DNA from: Aeromicrobium wangtongii
GTDB lineage: Bacteria; Actinomycetota; Actinomycetes; Propionibacteriales; Nocardioidaceae
DNA: 64,000 bases
NCBI RefSeq assembly: GCF_024584515.1
Contig: NZ_CP102173.1
Coordinates: 434,001 to 498,000, forward strand
Reading direction: 5' to 3'
The notes beneath the pieces are model-generated. The model did no database searches. It saw only the letters and a list, made by a program, of their open reading frames with translations, and was not told the DNA's origin. Of the stretch, positions 61,659 to 64,000 are shown one piece after another. Position 1 is the first letter of the stretch; each line of letters begins with the position of its first letter. Position numbers and translations under genes: made by a program.

Positions 61659-62771
61659 CTTGCGCAGGATCGGCAGGACGCCCTCGGCGAACCAGTACGC
61701 CTCCTCGACGTGCGGGTAGCCGGACATCACGAACTCGTCGATGCCGATCTCGGCATACTCCCCGATGAGGTCGGCGACCTCGGTGTGGCTGCCGACCAGG
61801 GCGGTGCCGGCGCCGCTGCGCATCAGTCCGACGCCCGCCCAGAGCCCGGGGTGCACCTCGAGCGAGCGGGCGTCGGCGCGGTCGAAGGCGCCGCCGTGCA
61901 GCTCGCGCATGCGCTTCTGCCCTTCGGACTCGCTGGCCGCGAGCGCCTCCTGTGCCTGCGCGACCTGGGCCGGGTCGAGCCCGGCGAGCATGCGGTCGGC
62001 GATCTGCCAGGCGTCCTGGGAGTGGTCACGGCTGATGGTGTGCAGCCGGACGCCGAAGCGCACGGTGCGGCCCTGCTCGTCGGCGAGCTTGCGGATCCAG
62101 GCGATCTTGTCGGCCACGGCTCCCGGCGGCTCGCCCCACGTCAGGTAGACGTCCGTGTGGGCCGCGGTGACCGGGCCGGCGGCGGCCGACGAGCCGCCGA
62201 GGTAGATCTGCGGCACCCGGGCGGGGCGACGGGTGCGGGCGTCCTGGACGTCGTAGTGCTCGCCGCGGAAGGTGCTGCCGGCCTCCGTGAAGGCGCCCCG
62301 GAAGACCTGCAGGAACTCCGCCGCCCGGGCGTACCGGTCGTCCTTCTGCACGCGGTCGCCGAAGCGCAGCTGCTCGGACGGGTCGCCACCGACGACGACG
62401 TTGAGCAGCAGCCGGTCGCCGGACAGACGCTGGAAGGTGGAGGCCATCTGGGCCAGCAGCGTCGGTGAGATCAGCCCCGGACGCAGGGCGATGAGGAACT
62501 TGAGCCGCTCGGTCTCGGGGATGAGCGCCGACGCGACGACCCAGGCGTCCTCGCAGGGTGTGCCGGTCGGCGTCAGGACGGCGTCGAAGCCGAGGTCCTC
62601 GGCCGTGCGGGCCACCTGCACGAGGTACTTCAGATCGGGCTCGCGGAACCGGCCCGCGGTGTCCAGCGGGCCACCCTCACGCCCGAGGTCGGTCGGCACG
62701 CTGTGCCCCCCACCGACCAGGGCACGGCTGTCGCCGGTCGTGGGCAGGAACCAGTCGAACGTCAAGCTCAT
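61614..62771 (-). CDS. ssuD: FMN-dependent alkanesulfonate monooxygenase (SsuD-like)
   Basis: 385 residues, luciferase-like TIM barrel. Motifs: FDWFLPTTGD, LTPTGTPCEDAWV (Cys near 72), LISPTLLAQMAST, VVVGGDPSEQLRFGD, PQIYLGGSS and SGYPHVEEAYWF are those of SsuD/LLM class enzymes, which release sulfite from alkanesulfonates using reduced flavin. No sulfonate transporter or flavin reductase is adjacent. Its last 14 or so codons lie inside a terminator hairpin. Confidence 0.87.
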   Translation of the reverse strand: MSLTFDWFLPTTGDSRALVGGGHSVPTDLGREGGPLDTAGRFREPDLKYLVQVARTAEDLGFDAVLTPTGTPCEDAWVVASALIPETERLKFLIALRPGLISPTLLAQMASTFQRLSGDRLLLNVVVGGDPSEQLRFGDRVQKDDRYARAAEFLQVFRGAFTEAGSTFRGEHYDVQDARTRRPARVPQIYLGGSSAAAGPVTAAHTDVYLTWGEPPGAVADKIAWIRKLADEQGRTVRFGVRLHTISRDHSQDAWQIADRMLAGLDPAQVAQAQEALAASESEGQKRMRELHGGAFDRADARSLEVHPGLWAGVGLMRSGAGTALVGSHTEVADLIGEYAEIGIDEFVMSGYPHVEEAYWFAEGVLPILRKRDVIPGVASAPRPG

Positions 62772-62831
62772 GGCCTCGAGTCTGGCGCGCGCGCACGCCG
62801 CGGATCGACGCGTCTTGTATCGCGGACGCGG

Positions 62832-63344
62832 TCAGGCGGGGTGGGCGCCGTACGCCTGCAGCGCCGCGACGAACTCCTTGGCGTAGCCCTGCTCGCGCAG
62901 GGTCTTCATGGTGTTGCGCGAGAAGCGGTTGATCCGCTCATGGCTGACGGTGCAGTGGATCGTCCACGTCGGGCCGACCAAGCGGACCGGGCCGATGACG
63001 CCGCGTCCGACACCCAGCTGGGCGCACGGCACCGCCCAGGCCGCCACCTCGGCATCCGCGGGGAAGAACGACAAGATCCCCTCGGAGAGCTCGAGCCGGC
63101 CGGCCTCGGCGCCCAGCGTGACACCCAGGGCCCCGGCGAGATCGTTGCCGTGGAGCATCGCGTTCCACGTGCCACCGATCAGCCCACGGGAGCCGTCGGA
63201 CCGCGGCTCGGTCAGGCGCATGCCGGTGCCTGAGTGCGGTCGGCGGCGCATCGCGAACAGCAGCACCGCGACGAACAGGCCGAACAGCAGGAGCCCTGCG
63301 GGGAACAGCAGGGAGAAGAAGACGGGGACCGCTGCTTCGTCCAT
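62832..63344 (-). CDS. DUF2550-like single-pass membrane protein
   Basis: 170 residues. One helix (about 7-30) followed by RRRP and a cytoplasmic, PH-like beta domain (about 55-130) ending in a basic helix (RINRFSRNTMKTLREQGYAKEF). This resembles the DUF2550 proteins of actinobacteria by organisation; the assignment is tentative. It starts 1 bp before the downstream end of the oxidase gene and so belongs to its operon. Confidence 0.6.
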   Translation of the reverse strand: MDEAAVPVFFSLLFPAGLLLFGLFVAVLLFAMRRRPHSGTGMRLTEPRSDGSRGLIGGTWNAMLHGNDLAGALGVTLGAEAGRLELSEGILSFFPADAEVAAWAVPCAQLGVGRGVIGPVRLVGPTWTIHCTVSHERINRFSRNTMKTLREQGYAKEFVAALQAYGAHPA

Positions 63345-63345
63345 G

Positions 63346-64000
63346 TCAGCCGAGGACGCGGTCGAGGTAGGGGTTGCTGAACGTCCGGCCGGGGTCGATC
63401 TCGTCGCGCACCGCCACGAAGTCGTCGAAGCGGGAGTAACGCTGGGCGAAGTAGCCCGCGTCGAGGGTGTGGATCTTGCCCCAGTGCGGGCGTCCCTCGT
63501 GCGCGGTGAAGATGTCCTGGGCCGCGGCGAAGTACCTCGCGTAGTGGCTGCGCCAGTACTGGTGGACCGCGACGTAGCAGTTGTCGCGCTCGTGGCCCGT
63601 GGACAGCCAGGAGTCGTCGGCGGCCGTGAACCGCACCTCGATGGGGAACGAGATGTTCTCGTGCCCGGCGCCGAACCAGGCCGCCAGCTCGCCGAGCACG
63701 TGCGGCAGCGCCTCGCGGGGCATCGCGAACTCGGACTCGCGGAACCGGACGGTGCGCGGCGACACGAACACGTTGTAGGAGTCGTCGACGTACTCGCGCG
63801 CGCTGAGCGTCGACCCCGCGACGGCGTTGAGGCGCGGGATCCACGACCGCCGATGGGTCACGACCCGGTTGAGCCCCTCGAAGACGGTGTTGCTGAGGAA
63901 CTCGTCGTCCAGCCAGTGCCTGAACCGCCCGAGCGGACGGGCCTCGGTGCCGCCCGGGACCGGGTTGTTGCGCTTGGTCAGCGTCTTCTCGGTGTGCGGG
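63346..64000 (-). CDS. Sugar-1,4-lactone oxidase-like FAD enzyme (3' part)
   Basis: About 217 C-terminal residues are in the window; the gene starts beyond the right edge. The C-terminal ALO domain pattern is clear: RRSWIPRLNA, ISFPIEVRFTAADDSWLS, RPHWGKIHTLDA (HWGK, active-site region) and DPGRTFSNPYLDRVLG. Enzymes of this kind (D-arabinono- or L-gulono-1,4-lactone oxidase) oxidise aldonolactones or polyols with FAD. The N-terminal FAD-binding domain cannot be seen here. Confidence 0.85.
   Translation of the reverse strand, partial: PHTEKTLTKRNNPVPGGTEARPLGRFRHWLDDEFLSNTVFEGLNRVVTHRRSWIPRLNAVAGSTLSAREYVDDSYNVFVSPRTVRFRESEFAMPREALPHVLGELAAWFGAGHENISFPIEVRFTAADDSWLSTGHERDNCYVAVHQYWRSHYARYFAAAQDIFTAHEGRPHWGKIHTLDAGYFAQRYSRFDDFVAVRDEIDPGRTFSNPYLDRVLG

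Overview
The window is 64 kb of very GC-rich, densely packed actinobacterial chromosome. Mycothiol genes (mshA, mshD), GlnR, SenX3-RegX3, CarD and an HbhA-like protein all point to Actinobacteria. Several blocks keep the order I recall from Mycobacterium (glnR/thiX/cysA2/sseC/Rv0813c; XRE-hbhA-Rv0476; mshA-Rv0487-gpm1-senX3-regX3; lpqE/carD). The abundance of Nocardioidaceae-type intergenic repeats suggests a Nocardioides/Aeromicrobium-like organism; the genus is an inference only. No rRNA, tRNA, IS element, prophage or CRISPR array was seen.

Region 1 (1-5.4 kb) is the most unusual part. A SipW-type signal peptidase sits with four TasA/camelysin-like secreted proteins, three of them identical in sequence and carried on about 823-bp tandem units. 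A further gene runs off the left edge. All six transcription units are preceded by the same control element: four hexamers (consensus YGTGGA) repeated every 11 bp, ending exactly 11 bp before a TANNNT -10 box. This looks like the operator of one dedicated activator of a surface-fibre or biofilm regulon. An orphan GAF histidine kinase lies next to it.

Region 2 (5.5-19.6 kb) is mainly phosphate handling: a DHA2 exporter, a DUF47-Pit low-affinity phosphate transporter, a FAD oxidoreductase, pstSCAB behind a textbook PHO box, a MutT1-type Nudix-phosphatase, a lipid-anchored or secreted unknown, polyphosphate kinase and an esterase.

Region 3 (19.6-28.9 kb) holds mshD, a fused acyl-CoA carboxyltransferase, glnR (with a terminator-like hairpin in its leader), a MoaD-like protein, thioredoxin, then a sulfur operon (Cys leader peptide, DUF4395, rhodanese CysA, SseC), dtd, a nitrobindin-like protein, ygfZ and a tyrosine phosphatase.

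Region 4 (29-40 kb) carries a DEAD-box helicase, manA and a mannose-1-phosphate guanylyltransferase, two paralogous secreted FN3-nuclease proteins, asparaginase, the XRE-HbhA-DUF2516 block, alkB and a decayed DUF559-type gene between palindromic repeats.

Region 5 (40.6-53 kb) has typA, an exporter, acyl-CoA synthetase, an SDR, mshA, a YbjN-like protein, a DsbA-like protein, gpmA, regX3-senX3 and divergent phoU. Region 6 (53-64 kb) has an LpqE-like lipoprotein, carD, ispF, a membrane-linked sulfite-oxidase-fold protein, a C39-type peptidase, cysS, rlmB, another exporter, an SsuD-like monooxygenase, a small membrane protein and the 3' part of a sugar-lactone oxidase.

Two window-wide habits stand out. 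Many genes look leaderless (TANNNT followed 6-7 bp later by ATG/GTG), and convergent gene pairs are often separated by short repeats that reverse orientation in the middle. Intergenic stretches not listed show nothing I can support.
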